A stretch of 64,000 nucleotides of DNA, from NCBI RefSeq assembly GCF_000418365.1, contig NC_021663.1, forward strand, positions 1,240,001 through 1,304,000, in the 5' to 3' direction. Positions 40,841 to 50,273 of the stretch are shown in pieces. Source of the DNA: Corynebacterium terpenotabidum Y-11 (GTDB taxonomy: Bacteria; Actinomycetota; Actinomycetes; Mycobacteriales; Mycobacteriaceae). Position 1 is the first letter of the stretch. Every line of letters starts with the position of its first letter. The position numbers were made by a program, and so were the translations under genes. Below the pieces are notes generated by a model that saw only the letters and a list, made by a program, of their open reading frames with translations, made no database searches and had not been told where the DNA came from.

Positions 40841-43564
40841 CTACCCCGTTGCCCCGAGCTCCACAACACCACGCCGGATCGCGGGTACCGCCTTGCGCGC
40901 CGACGCTTTCACCGAATCCGAGTACCCGGTGTGCTTGATCTGCTCCAGCAGATCGATCACCCGGGTGCACCAGCGCACGAAATCTCCCGGGGTGAGCTGT
41001 GCCCCGGACGCCTCAGCCGCCCGCAGGCAGTAGTCCAGCGGCGCCCCGGCCGTCCACTGGTGGAGCGCGGTGACGAACCCGGTCTGTGGCTCACGGGTCA
41101 CCGGCAGACAATGCCGGGCCTCGTCACTGGCAAGTTCCCCGTAGATCCGCTGGACCGCGCTGACCGCGTCGGCCAGAGCCTCGGTGGGAACGGCGTCCTC
41201 GTGGCGTCCCGCGGACTCCCGACGGTTCTCGAAAACCACGGTGGACGCCACCGCCGCCAACTCCGCCGGATCCAGGCCGTCCCAGATCCCACGGCGTAGG
41301 CACTGTGCGACCAGCAGGTCGGACTCGTGGTGGATCCGGCTCAACCGCTCACCCTCCGCCGTGACGCGGGTCGTCTCCCGCGCTCCGTCGGATTCGACGT
41401 AGTCCAGTTCCCCAAGCAGGTCGAGGATGTGGTCGAAGGTCGCGGACAGGGTCTCCGAATCCGGGGTCGTGGCCTCCAGCTCCCGGTCGAGGGTGCGGCG
41501 GGCGGCGACGACGCGTTCGGCCGGCCGGACCAGATCCTCCCGGTCGCGCAGTGCATGCACCGGGTGCATGTGCACCTGCTCACGCAGGACCGCCGCCTCC
41601 CTCGACGAGCCGCCGGACGCGCGCGGCTTGAGCTTGCGGGGCTTGTCGACATGCTGACGCCGCAGGTTGGACGCCACGGCCCGGGCCTGTCGCTTCGGGG
41701 ACTTGCTGACATTCCGGTTGAGCTTCATGTGCCCCACCGGCACCGGGACATTGCTGAAGGAGTCCGGTGTGACCGGGCCACACCAGCCGTCCTCGACGAC
41801 GATCCACGGCCGCGGATGGCGTCGATCCGAATCCGAACGGACCACCACCGCCAGATCAGGGTTCCTGCCGGTGGGCAGGGCGATGATGTCCCCCACACTC
41901 AGCGAGGACAGCAGATTCGAGATCTCCTTGCCCCGCTCGTTCCCGGACTCCCGCTTGGCCTTGCGCTCGGCGAGGCTCAGATCCCGTCGCAGCGACGCGT
42001 ACTCCAGCACATCGTCCGCCGACAGGTCACTGTGCCGGGCGCGGAGCTGGCCGGCCAGATCCTTCTCCAGTGCCGCCAGATCCCGGCGCCGACCGGTGAC
42101 CCGGGTCGCCTGCTCCACCACGGAGGTGGCGGTCTGGTACTGGGCGAAGGACCGGTCCAGAAGTCGCTGGGCGTCCGTGTAACCCTTGGTGGCGACGAGG
42201 TTCACTGCCATGTTGTAGCCGGGCCGGAACGTCGAATCCAGCGGATAGGTACGCGTCCCGGCCAGGTGGGCAACACCGTGCGGGTCCATCCCCCTGCTCC
42301 ACAGCACCACCGCGTTACCGACCGTGTCCTTGCCGCGGCGTCCGGCCCGGCCGGTGAGCTGGGTGTACTGGCCAGGGGTCAGCTCGACATGCGCCTCGCC
42401 ATTGTATTTGACGAGCTTCTCCAGCACCACGGACCGGGCCGGCATGTTGATGCCCAGCGCCAGCGTCTCGGTGGCGAAGCAGACCTTGAGCAGGCCGCGG
42501 GTGAACAGATCCTCCACGATGTGGCGGAAGGCCGGCAGCATCCCGGCATGGTGGGCGGCGTAGCCGTTGCCGAGCGCCCGGCGCCACTGCCGGAAACCGA
42601 GGACGCCGAGGTCGTCGGTGGGGATCTCGGTGACCGCCGCGTCCACGGTGCGCAGGATCTCGTCCCGGTCGGTGTCGGTGGTCAGGCGCACCCGGTCGAC
42701 CAGCAACTGACGCACCGCGCCGTCGCATCCGGCGCGGGAGAAGATGAAGTAGATCGCCGGCAGCATCCCGGCCGCGCCCATCCGCGCGACGACGTCGGTG
42801 CGCTTCGGCCCGGTCCGGCGCCCGGTCTCCTCGGCACGGGACGCGGCCGCGATGACCGCCCGGTTCGCCTCCTCCGGGTGCTTCGGGTCATTGAGCGGCA
42901 GAATCTGCCGGTCGATCATCATGTACTGCTCCAACGGCACCGGACGGTGCGTGGTGATGATGAGGTCCGTGGCGCCGCGGACGGTGGTGAGCCACCCACC
43001 GAACTCCTCGGCGTTACTCACCGTCGCCGACAGGCTGACCAGGATGACCGACGGGTCGAGGTTGAGGATGACCTCCTCCCACACCGGGCCACGTGACGGG
43101 TCGGCGAGGAAATGCACCTCGTCCATCACGACGTGGGTGAGGCGGTCGAGCCGGTCAGAATCGGCGTAGACCATATTGCGCAGCACTTCGGTGGTCATGA
43201 CGACGATCGGGGCATCCCCGTTGATGCTCACGTCTCCGGTGAGAAGGCCGACCCGGTCCTCGCCGTACCGGTCGACGAGATCGTGGTACTTCTGGTTGCT
43301 CAGTGCCTTGATCGGGGTGGTGTAGAAACACGCTCCACCGGTGGTCAGGGCGCGGTGGACGGCGTATTCGCCGACCACGGTCTTCCCGGAGCCGGTGGGG
43401 GCACAGACGAGGACGCCCCGCCCGGCCTCGACCGCGCAGGCGGCGCGGAGCTGGAAGTCGTCGAGGGGGAAGCCGTAGGCGGCGGCGAAGGCCGCCACCC
43501 GGTCAGGAAGGGGGTCAGGGAGTGACCCGGCGGGTGATTCAGGGTGTGGTTCAGAGGACGTCAT
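40841..43564 (-). CDS. helY: Ski2/Dob1-type RNA helicase HelY
   Basis: A 907-residue superfamily 2 helicase. Motif I APTGSGKT is at about 55-62. Motif II is DEVHFLADPSRG near 149. Motif III SATV near 183. TGRAGRRGKDT near 405 is motif VI. The C-terminal half is a DSHCT-like region with long helical, Arg-rich inserts (about 650-700). The probable role is RNA unwinding in turnover or ribosome maturation; mycobacterial HelY is the closest named relative. ATG at 43562-43564 is chosen; a TTG lies one codon upstream. It overlaps the end of tatC by 14 bases. Confidence 0.92.
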   Translation of the reverse strand: MTSSEPHPESPAGSLPDPLPDRVAAFAAAYGFPLDDFQLRAACAVEAGRGVLVCAPTGSGKTVVGEYAVHRALTTGGACFYTTPIKALSNQKYHDLVDRYGEDRVGLLTGDVSINGDAPIVVMTTEVLRNMVYADSDRLDRLTHVVMDEVHFLADPSRGPVWEEVILNLDPSVILVSLSATVSNAEEFGGWLTTVRGATDLIITTHRPVPLEQYMMIDRQILPLNDPKHPEEANRAVIAAASRAEETGRRTGPKRTDVVARMGAAGMLPAIYFIFSRAGCDGAVRQLLVDRVRLTTDTDRDEILRTVDAAVTEIPTDDLGVLGFRQWRRALGNGYAAHHAGMLPAFRHIVEDLFTRGLLKVCFATETLALGINMPARSVVLEKLVKYNGEAHVELTPGQYTQLTGRAGRRGKDTVGNAVVLWSRGMDPHGVAHLAGTRTYPLDSTFRPGYNMAVNLVATKGYTDAQRLLDRSFAQYQTATSVVEQATRVTGRRRDLAALEKDLAGQLRARHSDLSADDVLEYASLRRDLSLAERKAKRESGNERGKEISNLLSSLSVGDIIALPTGRNPDLAVVVRSDSDRRHPRPWIVVEDGWCGPVTPDSFSNVPVPVGHMKLNRNVSKSPKRQARAVASNLRRQHVDKPRKLKPRASGGSSREAAVLREQVHMHPVHALRDREDLVRPAERVVAARRTLDRELEATTPDSETLSATFDHILDLLGELDYVESDGARETTRVTAEGERLSRIHHESDLLVAQCLRRGIWDGLDPAELAAVASTVVFENRRESAGRHEDAVPTEALADAVSAVQRIYGELASDEARHCLPVTREPQTGFVTALHQWTAGAPLDYCLRAAEASGAQLTPGDFVRWCTRVIDLLEQIKHTGYSDSVKASARKAVPAIRRGVVELGATG

Positions 43565-44633
43565 CAAGATCCCCGGAATCGTACCGGGTGTGCGTCGGGT
43601 CGGACGTCCCCGACGTCTGGCCCGACGCCTGGCCCGGCACCTGGCCCGGTGCTTGGCTCGTTACCTGGCCGGTCACGTCCAGGACGCGTTCCCGGCTGCT
43701 GGCGTGCACCGGACGGGCCGATGCCACCGGAGCGGGGCGGGCGATGGTGGACGCTTCGTCGTCACCGAGGTCATCGGTGACCGAGTCCGGATTCAAGCCC
43801 GCCTTCTTCGCCACCCGCTTGTCGTGGACCCGGGCGAACTGGGTCGCGATTTCCATCATCACGCACAGGGAGACCGCGAGGATCACCATCGACACCGGAT
43901 CCTGACCCGGCGTGATGAACGCGGCGAAAACGAACAGCACCAGGATGATCATCCGGCGCTTCTCCTTGAGCACCTGGTACGGCAGGATGCCGGCCAGGTT
44001 GAGCATCACGGTGATCAGCGGAACCTCGAAGCTCACCCCGAAGATGAGCAGCAGCGCCAGCGCGAAGCTCAGGTACTCCTTGCCGTTGAGCGCGGAGATC
44101 TGGACGTTGTCGCCCATGGTCATGAGGAAGTCGAGGCCGTAGGCGAGGACGAAGTAGGCCAGGACGGCACCGAAGACGAACAGCAGGGTGGCGACGGTGG
44201 CGAAGCCGCGGGTCCAGCGCTTCTCGTTCTTCTTCAGGCCGGGGGTGATGAAGCCCCAGATCTGGCTGAACCACACCGGGGCAGACAGCACCAGGCCGGC
44301 GAGGAAGCCGACCTTCAGGCGCAGCATGAACATGTCGAACGGGCCGGTCGCGATCAGTCGGCATCGCCCGGTCTCCCCACCGAGCCGATTCTCCGGAGGC
44401 ACCTGGCAGTAGGGCTCCTTGAGGATGTCACCGAGACTCGGCGTGCCGAGGAAGGAGGCGTTGTACCAGATGTAGCCCAGGACAGTTCCGACGGCGATCG
44501 CCACCAGGGCGATGAGTACCCGCCGACGCAGTTCCTGGAGGTGCTCGACAAGGGGCATATTCGCGCCGTCAGCGCGCGCCTGTCGCCGGGACGTCCGCCG
44601 GGTCCTCCCCCCGGCCTGTTGTGTGGTCGCCAT
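43551..44633 (-). CDS. tatC: Twin-arginine translocase subunit TatC with long C-terminal tail
   Basis: A 360-residue six-helix membrane protein that recognises twin-arginine signals of folded exported proteins. PLVEHLQELRRRVLIAL at about 27-43 is the TatC N-terminal signature. Helices occur at about 36-56, 100-125, 145-170, 200-225, 232-248 and 250-268. The cytosolic C-terminus is unusually long (about 275-360) and carries a low-complexity GQ-rich stretch (VTGQVTSQAPGQVPGQASGQ) encoded by a 12-bp tandem array. It is co-directional with tatA (9-base gap) and overlaps helY. Confidence 0.95.
   Translation of the reverse strand: MATTQQAGGRTRRTSRRQARADGANMPLVEHLQELRRRVLIALVAIAVGTVLGYIWYNASFLGTPSLGDILKEPYCQVPPENRLGGETGRCRLIATGPFDMFMLRLKVGFLAGLVLSAPVWFSQIWGFITPGLKKNEKRWTRGFATVATLLFVFGAVLAYFVLAYGLDFLMTMGDNVQISALNGKEYLSFALALLLIFGVSFEVPLITVMLNLAGILPYQVLKEKRRMIILVLFVFAAFITPGQDPVSMVILAVSLCVMMEIATQFARVHDKRVAKKAGLNPDSVTDDLGDDEASTIARPAPVASARPVHASSRERVLDVTGQVTSQAPGQVPGQASGQTSGTSDPTHTRYDSGDLDDVL
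43612..43671. repeat. 12-bp tandem array (5 units) inside the tatC tail
   Basis: Five 12-bp units (type GACGCCTGGCCC) encode the four-residue period of the TatC tail. The unit is closely related to the non-coding array at 10086-10133. The unit length keeps the frame. Confidence 0.8.
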
Positions 44634-44642
44634 CGTGGAGGT

Positions 44643-44930
44643 CTAGGACTCCTGGGGGCGGGTGTCTGCCGCGTCGGTGACCGTGGTGGTCGGCTCGGTG
44701 ACCGTGGTGGTCGGGTCGGCGATCCGACGGGCGGCCTCGGCCTCAGCGGACGGGGCGGCCGGTGCTTCGACGGCTGGCTTGTCGTCGTTCTTCATTTCCT
44801 TCATCTCGGACTTGAAGATGCGCATGGACTGGCCGAGTGACCGCGCCATCTTCGGCAGTTTCGCCGCGCCGAAGAGCAGGACGATGACGAGGAGGATGAG
44901 GAGAATTTCGGTGGTACCGAGGTTGCCCAT
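44643..44930 (-). CDS. tatA: Sec-independent translocase subunit TatA
   Basis: A 95-residue protein. The single N-terminal membrane helix (ILLILLVIVLLFGAAKLP at about 9-26) carries the typical FGAAKLP hinge. An amphipathic helix follows (KMARSLGQSMRIFKSEMKEM at about 27-46). The C-terminus has an acidic, Thr-rich tail with PTTTVTEPTTTVTD repeats at about 72-86. It oligomerises to form the translocation pore for tatC-bound substrates. ATG at 44930. Confidence 0.95.
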   Translation of the reverse strand: MGNLGTTEILLILLVIVLLFGAAKLPKMARSLGQSMRIFKSEMKEMKNDDKPAVEAPAAPSAEAEAARRIADPTTTVTEPTTTVTDAADTRPQES

Positions 44931-44999
44931 GGGGGTCAGTGCCTTTCAGGGGGTGTGCCCGGGGCCGTCAGGTCCCGGATAATTCATTCCGGTGTCAGG

Positions 45000-45995
45000 T
45001 TACGCCAGGCGCCGGTAGGCGGCCAAGGCGACGACGGACCGGGCATCCGCCCGGGCCCGCACCGTCGCCGGGGCGACGGCGGTGATATCCGGTGCGTAAG
45101 CCAGGAGGAAGCGCTCCAGCCACGCACCGGTGTCCGGGATCTCCACCTGCGTGCCGTCGATGTGCCATACCGGGAGATACTCCAGCATCCACATCGCCTC
45201 CTCGGTGAGGGTGAGTTCGGCCCAGTCGTCGGCGTCCCGGAACCCGAAGGGGTCCTCGGCGTCGATCTCCCGGGGCAGGGCCGCCGGCGCCGACCGGTCC
45301 AGGACCTCCACGGCGTCCATCCGCGGTACAGCGAAGCAGCGCTGATCTTCCGTACCGTCGGCCTCGGCGACCCGACCCCACAGGTAGCCGACGCCGTCGA
45401 CCACACTCACCTGGTCCGGGATGATCTCCCGGTCGGTGAGGGTGTCCGAGGAGACCGACAGGTAGGTGAACCGCACCCACCGGCGGGACGCCGTGGCCCG
45501 CCGCAGCGTGGCCAGGACCGTGGCCCCGGCATTGTCCGGCGTCGGGGTCGCGGGATCCGCGACCGGGGACGTCGTCGGGACGGGTCGGGCCCGCAGCACG
45601 GAGCGGACGATCCGGGCTGCGGCGTCGGCGTCCTCCCGTTCCTCGTCGGCGAGGATGCTCGCCAACTTCTCCAGGTTCAGCTCCAGGGCCGCGACCTCGG
45701 TATCGGTCAGCGCGAGCGCGCGGTCCAGTCCAAGAGTTTCCTCGAGACTGACCCTGATCCCGGACACCGAGAGTTCGACCAGGGACCCGGGCAACATTCC
45801 CGGCAGGCCCGACTCCTGGACGCGGGTGAGTTCCTCGCGGAGCTGGGGCACGCTCACCCCGAAACGGTCGGCGGTGGTCATCAGGGAGGCGTCCGGGTGG
45901 GCCCGGAACCAGGCCAGGACCGACAGGACGCGACGGACCTGCCGCAGCGCACTTTCCCGACTGCCGCGGCGGGCGGTGGTGGGGCCGGTGATCAT
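45000..45995 (-). CDS. pafC: WYL-domain transcription regulator PafC
   Basis: A 331-residue regulator. The N-terminus is a winged-helix (ALRQVRRVLSVLAWFRAHPD at about 16-35, RFGVSVPQLREEL near 46-58). A WYL domain spans about 150-240, with RWVRFTYLSVSSDT near 170. PafC forms a complex with PafB; in mycobacteria PafBC activates the DNA damage regulon. It overlaps pafB by 4 bases (GTGA/ATGA) and lies last in the pafA-pafB-pafC run. Confidence 0.92.
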   Translation of the reverse strand: MITGPTTARRGSRESALRQVRRVLSVLAWFRAHPDASLMTTADRFGVSVPQLREELTRVQESGLPGMLPGSLVELSVSGIRVSLEETLGLDRALALTDTEVAALELNLEKLASILADEEREDADAAARIVRSVLRARPVPTTSPVADPATPTPDNAGATVLATLRRATASRRWVRFTYLSVSSDTLTDREIIPDQVSVVDGVGYLWGRVAEADGTEDQRCFAVPRMDAVEVLDRSAPAALPREIDAEDPFGFRDADDWAELTLTEEAMWMLEYLPVWHIDGTQVEIPDTGAWLERFLLAYAPDITAVAPATVRARADARSVVALAAYRRLA

Positions 45996-47005
45996 GGCTG
46001 TCCTCCGAGGATCCGGTGAGCGTGCTCCAGTCGGTCGATGATCTCGGCGACGAGGTCCGGTGGTTCGAGGACGACAGCGTCCGGTGCGTAGGCGGTGGCG
46101 GTGCGTAGCAGCCAGGTCCGGTCAACCGGGCCGACGGTGAGCACCTCCCCCTCAGGATGCGGACGCGGGGCCCCGGTCGTCCGGGCACGGAGCTCTCGGG
46201 CTCTGGCGGTCCGGAACAGCACCTGTGCGGTGACGACAGTGGCGGCGGCCTGCAGACCCTCGGTGACCAGGGCACGCACCGGCCGGTCAGGTACCGGCTG
46301 CGACCGCCACTGCTGCAGCAGCTCAAGGTCGGCGATCCGGGAGAGCCGGAAGGTGCGTTGGGCCCCCTTCCCGACATCGAAACCGGTGAGAAAGAGCCGT
46401 CCGTCGACGGCGGCGACACCCCACGGCTCCAACGTGCGGACCTGTGCCTCGGCAGTCCGGGTCGGCCAGTAGTGGAACTCGAGGCGCAGCCCGCGGTCCA
46501 GTGCCCGGCGCAGCGCCCGGAGATCATCGTCGGTGAGGTCCGTGGAGTCGGGGACGGCACCGACGACGGGTGCGGAGCGGTCGACCTCGGCCAGTGGTCC
46601 CGCCGGGGTCAGCTTCGTCACCGCCGCCTGTACCGCATCGGCCAGTCCCGGCTCCATGGCCCAGTGCCCGGCGGCCGTGACCGCCTCCCACTGTCCGGTG
46701 GTGAATTCCACCGGCGGCAGGTAGCTGGCCGCTGTGTCCACGCCGAAAAGCTTCTCGACGGCGTTCCCGTCGTCGACCTCGGTGGTCTCGGTGAGACGGA
46801 CACCCAGGTCGGACAGGAGGATCCGGTCACGTTCCAGCTGCTTGCGGACCGTGTCCGGAGCGCCGCCGTAGCCGTCGACCCGGTCGCCGATCCACGCCGC
46901 CGAGCGGGGACGCTCGGAATTCACCAGTGCGAGGAGCAGGTTGAGGACGCGGGTGGCGGCGTCCTCCCAGTACACCGGCACCGGACGGTTCCGCGATGCA
47001 CTCAC
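45992..47005 (-). CDS. pafB: WYL-domain transcription regulator PafB
   Basis: A 337-residue paralogue of PafC. An N-terminal helix-turn-helix (AATRVLNLLLALVNSERPRS at about 17-36) is followed by a WYL domain near 175-255, with RLEFHYWPTRTAEAQVRTLEP (given as its range, about 173-193). It shares the PafA stop junction (GTG at 47003-47005 overlaps the TGA). With PafC it is thought to sense a DNA damage signal through the WYL domains and act with RNA polymerase, independently of pupylation. Confidence 0.92.
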   Translation of the reverse strand: MSASRNRPVPVYWEDAATRVLNLLLALVNSERPRSAAWIGDRVDGYGGAPDTVRKQLERDRILLSDLGVRLTETTEVDDGNAVEKLFGVDTAASYLPPVEFTTGQWEAVTAAGHWAMEPGLADAVQAAVTKLTPAGPLAEVDRSAPVVGAVPDSTDLTDDDLRALRRALDRGLRLEFHYWPTRTAEAQVRTLEPWGVAAVDGRLFLTGFDVGKGAQRTFRLSRIADLELLQQWRSQPVPDRPVRALVTEGLQAAATVVTAQVLFRTARARELRARTTGAPRPHPEGEVLTVGPVDRTWLLRTATAYAPDAVVLEPPDLVAEIIDRLEHAHRILGGQP

Positions 47006-48444
47006 AGCGGCGTCTCGGCGAGCAGACCGGTGAGGTCAGCGAGGGCGGCGTCGATCTCGGGGGAACCGGCACAGAACGGGTCCGGCAGGAGGATCTCTCC
47101 CCCACCCTCACCGTTGACCTTGAGTCGACTCCAGTCCACCGTGGTCTGCCGGGAGGACGCCTCGGAGGCGGTGAGGAACCGTCCGCGGACCGCCGCCCGA
47201 GTGGTCTGCGGAGACTGTCGGGTGGCGAGGTCCACCGCCGCCGGGTCGATCAGGGTCTTCGCCGCACCACGGCGGACCAGCATATGGAACAGGCCACGGT
47301 CCGGGTTGATGTCGTGGTACGTCAGGTCGATCTGGGCGAGCCGGGGATCGGTGATCGCCAGGTTGCCGCGCGCGGCGACCGCGTCGAGGAGCTTCTTCTT
47401 GATCACCCAGTCGATCTCGGTGTCCACCGGGGAGAAATCACCGGTCTCGACGCAGTCCAGCACCCGCCCCCACAGCTCCACCACGGCGGCGAGCTGGGAG
47501 TTGGGCGTGCCGGTGGAGTCCTCTTCACGCTGTGCCAGCCAGTCGACGGCCGCAGCGTGGAAGGCACGCTGGATCGCCAGCGCGGTCGCGGACGTTCCGT
47601 TGCGCAGGTCCAGCGGGGTGGACCCGGTGAGGTCACGGGCGATCTCCCGGATCGACCGGATCTCGTTGGACAGCTCGAAGTCCGGCAGGTTCACCCCGGC
47701 CTCGATCATCTCCAGGACCAGCAGGGCGGAGCCGACCTTCAGCGCCGTCGTGGTCTCCGACATGTTCGAGTCCCCGACGATGACGTGCAGGCGCCGGAAG
47801 CGGGAGGAATCGGCGTGCGGTTCATCGCGGGTGTTGATGATCGGCCGGGACCGGGTCGTCGCCGAGGACACCCCCTCCCACACGTGGTCACTGCGCTGGG
47901 AGAGGCAGAACCCGGGGCCGAAGTTCTCGTTGGGGGCACCGGCGGTCGGCACACTGATCTTGCCGGCCCCGCAGATCAGCTGCCGGGTCACCAGGAACGG
48001 CAGCAGCTGGGTGGACAGGGCCTTCAGCGGGAGCTCCCGGCCGACGAGGTAGTTCTCGTGGCAGCCGTAGGAGTTGCCGACCGAGTCTGTGTTGTTCTTC
48101 AGCAGGTAGACCTTGCCGCCGATGCCGCGCTCGGCGAGCGTTTCCTCGCAGCGGGACGCGAGCCGGTGGAAGATGAGCTCACCGGCGCGGTCGTAGGTGA
48201 CGAGCTGGTGCAGTGAGTCGCATTCGGCGGTGGCGAACTCGGGGTGCGCGCCGACGTCGAGGTACACCCGTGACGCATTGCTCCAGTAGATGTTTGAGCT
48301 ACGGTGCTTCTCGACGACGGGGGCGAAAAGGTAGCGGGCGACCTCGTCCGGGCCGAGCCGACGGTGCGAGTCGAGGACGCTGGTGATGCCGAACTCGGTC
48401 TCCAGGCCGGTGATGCGGCGGGTGTGGACGGTGTTCGGGTCCAC
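47002..48444 (-). CDS. pafA: Pup--protein ligase PafA
   Basis: A 480-residue ligase that couples the C-terminal Glu of Pup to Lys of target proteins, using ATP. The glutamine-synthetase-like ATP site is near the N-terminus: RITGLETEFGITS at about 9-21. Further conserved segments are TAECDSLHQLV near 74 and NNTDSVGNSYGCHENY near 116-131, and INTRDEPHADSSRFRR near 205-220. GTG at 48442-48444. The pup gene lies 5 bases upstream. There is no prcB/prcA between pup and pafA. Confidence 0.95.
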   Translation of the reverse strand: MDPNTVHTRRITGLETEFGITSVLDSHRRLGPDEVARYLFAPVVEKHRSSNIYWSNASRVYLDVGAHPEFATAECDSLHQLVTYDRAGELIFHRLASRCEETLAERGIGGKVYLLKNNTDSVGNSYGCHENYLVGRELPLKALSTQLLPFLVTRQLICGAGKISVPTAGAPNENFGPGFCLSQRSDHVWEGVSSATTRSRPIINTRDEPHADSSRFRRLHVIVGDSNMSETTTALKVGSALLVLEMIEAGVNLPDFELSNEIRSIREIARDLTGSTPLDLRNGTSATALAIQRAFHAAAVDWLAQREEDSTGTPNSQLAAVVELWGRVLDCVETGDFSPVDTEIDWVIKKKLLDAVAARGNLAITDPRLAQIDLTYHDINPDRGLFHMLVRRGAAKTLIDPAAVDLATRQSPQTTRAAVRGRFLTASEASSRQTTVDWSRLKVNGEGGGEILLPDPFCAGSPEIDAALADLTGLLAETPL

Positions 48445-48449
48445 GGCGC

Positions 48450-48647
48450 CTACTGCCCGCCCTTCTGCACGTAGGATTTCACGAACTCCTCGGCGTTGGA
48501 TTCGAGCAGTCCGTCGATCTCGTCGAGGAGGTCGTCGGTGCCGCTGACCTTCAGCTGTTCCTGGCCGGTGGCGGTGACGTCGTCGGGAGTGTCCCCTTCG
48601 CCCCGTCCGCGTCCGCCGTGGACCTGTTCCTGGCCGCCGCTCGTCAT
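48450..48647 (-). CDS. pup: Prokaryotic ubiquitin-like protein Pup
   Basis: A 65-residue disordered modifier. The Gly/Gln/Asp-rich N-terminus leads into the conserved coiled-coil region (DDLLDEIDGLLESNAEEFVK at about 38-57) and the end SYVQKGGQ. The C-terminal Gln must be deamidated to Glu by Dop before ligation by PafA. ATG at 48647. It lies 5 bases upstream of pafA and 93 bases downstream of dop. Confidence 0.96.
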   Translation of the reverse strand: MTSGGQEQVHGGRGRGEGDTPDDVTATGQEQLKVSGTDDLLDEIDGLLESNAEEFVKSYVQKGGQ

Positions 48648-48740
48648 CTCTGCGTCATCTCCCTGAATTTCCCTGATGTTCCGGTCATGGTGTCGTGTTC
48701 ATCGATGTTCCGACGTCGAAAAGGTTAGCAGTCCGGCAGC

Positions 48741-50273
48741 TCAGTCGAGTCCGGTGACACACTCCGGCATCACCCGTTCGAGCACCCCCACCAGATCGGC
48801 GGGGTCGGTGACGTCCGCCAGGGCATCCTCCAACTGGTCGGCGGTGCCCTGGGACGGGTCCGGCAGCCACACCCGGGTAGCCGGGGAGCCGGCGAAGGGG
48901 ACGTCGAGAATGAGTGAGTCCCAGTTCGCGGCGAGCAGGGAATCGGGGAAGCGTCGGGTCACCTCACCGCGCAGCCAGGCGCGGGTGGTGCGTGGGGCGG
49001 TGGTGACCGCGGCGCGGACCTCCTCGGCGGGGACGAGGGTGCGCATCCGGCCGGTGCGGACCAGGGCGTTGTAGAGACCCTTCGCCGGGTCGATGTCATG
49101 GTACTGGATGTCGATCATCGCCAGGCGCGGGTCGCCCCACTCCAGACCACGGGCCCGGTAGGCGGTGAGCAGCGCGTATTTCGCGGTCCAGTCCAGCCGG
49201 TCGGCGGTGGACGCCGGATCGCGCTCCAGATCGTCGAGGATCTCACCCCACAGCTGCAGCACGAGGTCGTCGTGACCGACCCGGTCAGACTCCGGGACGG
49301 CCTCGGCCACGCGGCGTCGGATCTCCCGCTGGATCGCCACTGCGGTCATCTCCCGGTTGCCGTAGAGCCGCAGCCCCCGGGTGCAGTCCAGGTCCCGGGA
49401 GACCTCGCGGACCGCATTGACCGGTTCGTAGAGGGCGAGGTCGGAGAAGTCCACCCCGGCACCGACGGCGTCCAGCACCAGCGCAGTGGTGCCGAGCTTG
49501 AGGAAGGTGGCGAACTCGGACAGGTTGGCGTCCCCGATGATGACGTGCATCCGGGCCCAGTCGCCACCGGCGTGCGGCTCGTCGCGGGTGTTGATGATCC
49601 CGCGGTTCAGGGTGGTCTCCAGGGAGACGGTGGTCTCGATGTAGTCGGCGCGCTGACTGATCTGGAAGCCGGGGGTCTGCCCGGACTCCCCCAGGCCGAC
49701 ACGACCGGCCCCGCAGTAGATCTGACGGGTGACGAAGTGCGGGATGAGTGCGGCCTGCACGGCCTCGGCGTCGTACTCCCGCGGGTAGAGGTAGTTCTCG
49801 TGGGCGCCATAGGAGGCGCCCTTGCCGTCGACGTTGTTCTTGTGGATCTGCAGCCGCGGGCGGCCCTCGGTCCGGGAGGACGCCTGCGCGGCCTCGTGCA
49901 TCATCAGTTCGCCGGCTTTGTCCTGGATCACCGCGTCCCAGGCATCGGTGGTTTCCGGGGAGGAGAACTCCGGGTGGGCGTGGTCGACGTAGAACCGGGC
50001 GCCGGAGGTGGTCACCACATTGGCGTTGCCCGGCGTGTTCGGGTCGATGACCGGGGCGGTGCGGTAGCGGCGCAGGTCGAAGCCCCGCATATCGCGCAGC
50101 GGCGACTCGGCGGCGTAGTCCCAACGGGTCCGCCGGTTCACCCCTGCGCCGGATACTGCGGCATAGGCGATGACCGCCTGGGTGGATGTCTCGATCGGGC
50201 TGAGCATCGGCTCGTCGGGGGCGATGATCCCGAACTCCGTCTCGGTACCGAGGATGCGGCGCGGCCCACTCAT
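48741..50273 (-). CDS. dop: Pup deamidase/depupylase Dop
   Basis: A 510-residue PafA homologue that deamidates the Pup C-terminal Gln and removes Pup from targets. RRILGTETEFGIIAPDEP at about 4-21 is the nucleotide-binding start. The Dop-specific loop lies near 40-80 (AAESPLRDMRGFDLRRYR near 55). IHKNNVDGKGASYGAHENY near 133-151 and INTRDEPHAGGDWARMH near 215-231 are catalytic-core segments. ATG at 50271-50273 overlaps the arc stop (ATGA) and is chosen over longer Arg/His-rich frames. Confidence 0.95.
   Translation of the reverse strand: MSGPRRILGTETEFGIIAPDEPMLSPIETSTQAVIAYAAVSGAGVNRRTRWDYAAESPLRDMRGFDLRRYRTAPVIDPNTPGNANVVTTSGARFYVDHAHPEFSSPETTDAWDAVIQDKAGELMMHEAAQASSRTEGRPRLQIHKNNVDGKGASYGAHENYLYPREYDAEAVQAALIPHFVTRQIYCGAGRVGLGESGQTPGFQISQRADYIETTVSLETTLNRGIINTRDEPHAGGDWARMHVIIGDANLSEFATFLKLGTTALVLDAVGAGVDFSDLALYEPVNAVREVSRDLDCTRGLRLYGNREMTAVAIQREIRRRVAEAVPESDRVGHDDLVLQLWGEILDDLERDPASTADRLDWTAKYALLTAYRARGLEWGDPRLAMIDIQYHDIDPAKGLYNALVRTGRMRTLVPAEEVRAAVTTAPRTTRAWLRGEVTRRFPDSLLAANWDSLILDVPFAGSPATRVWLPDPSQGTADQLEDALADVTDPADLVGVLERVMPECVTGLD

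Noticed and set aside
41327..43096. 589-codon plus-strand frame opposite helY
   Set aside because: The helicase motifs on the other strand are certain; this frame is Arg/His/Gly-rich antisense.
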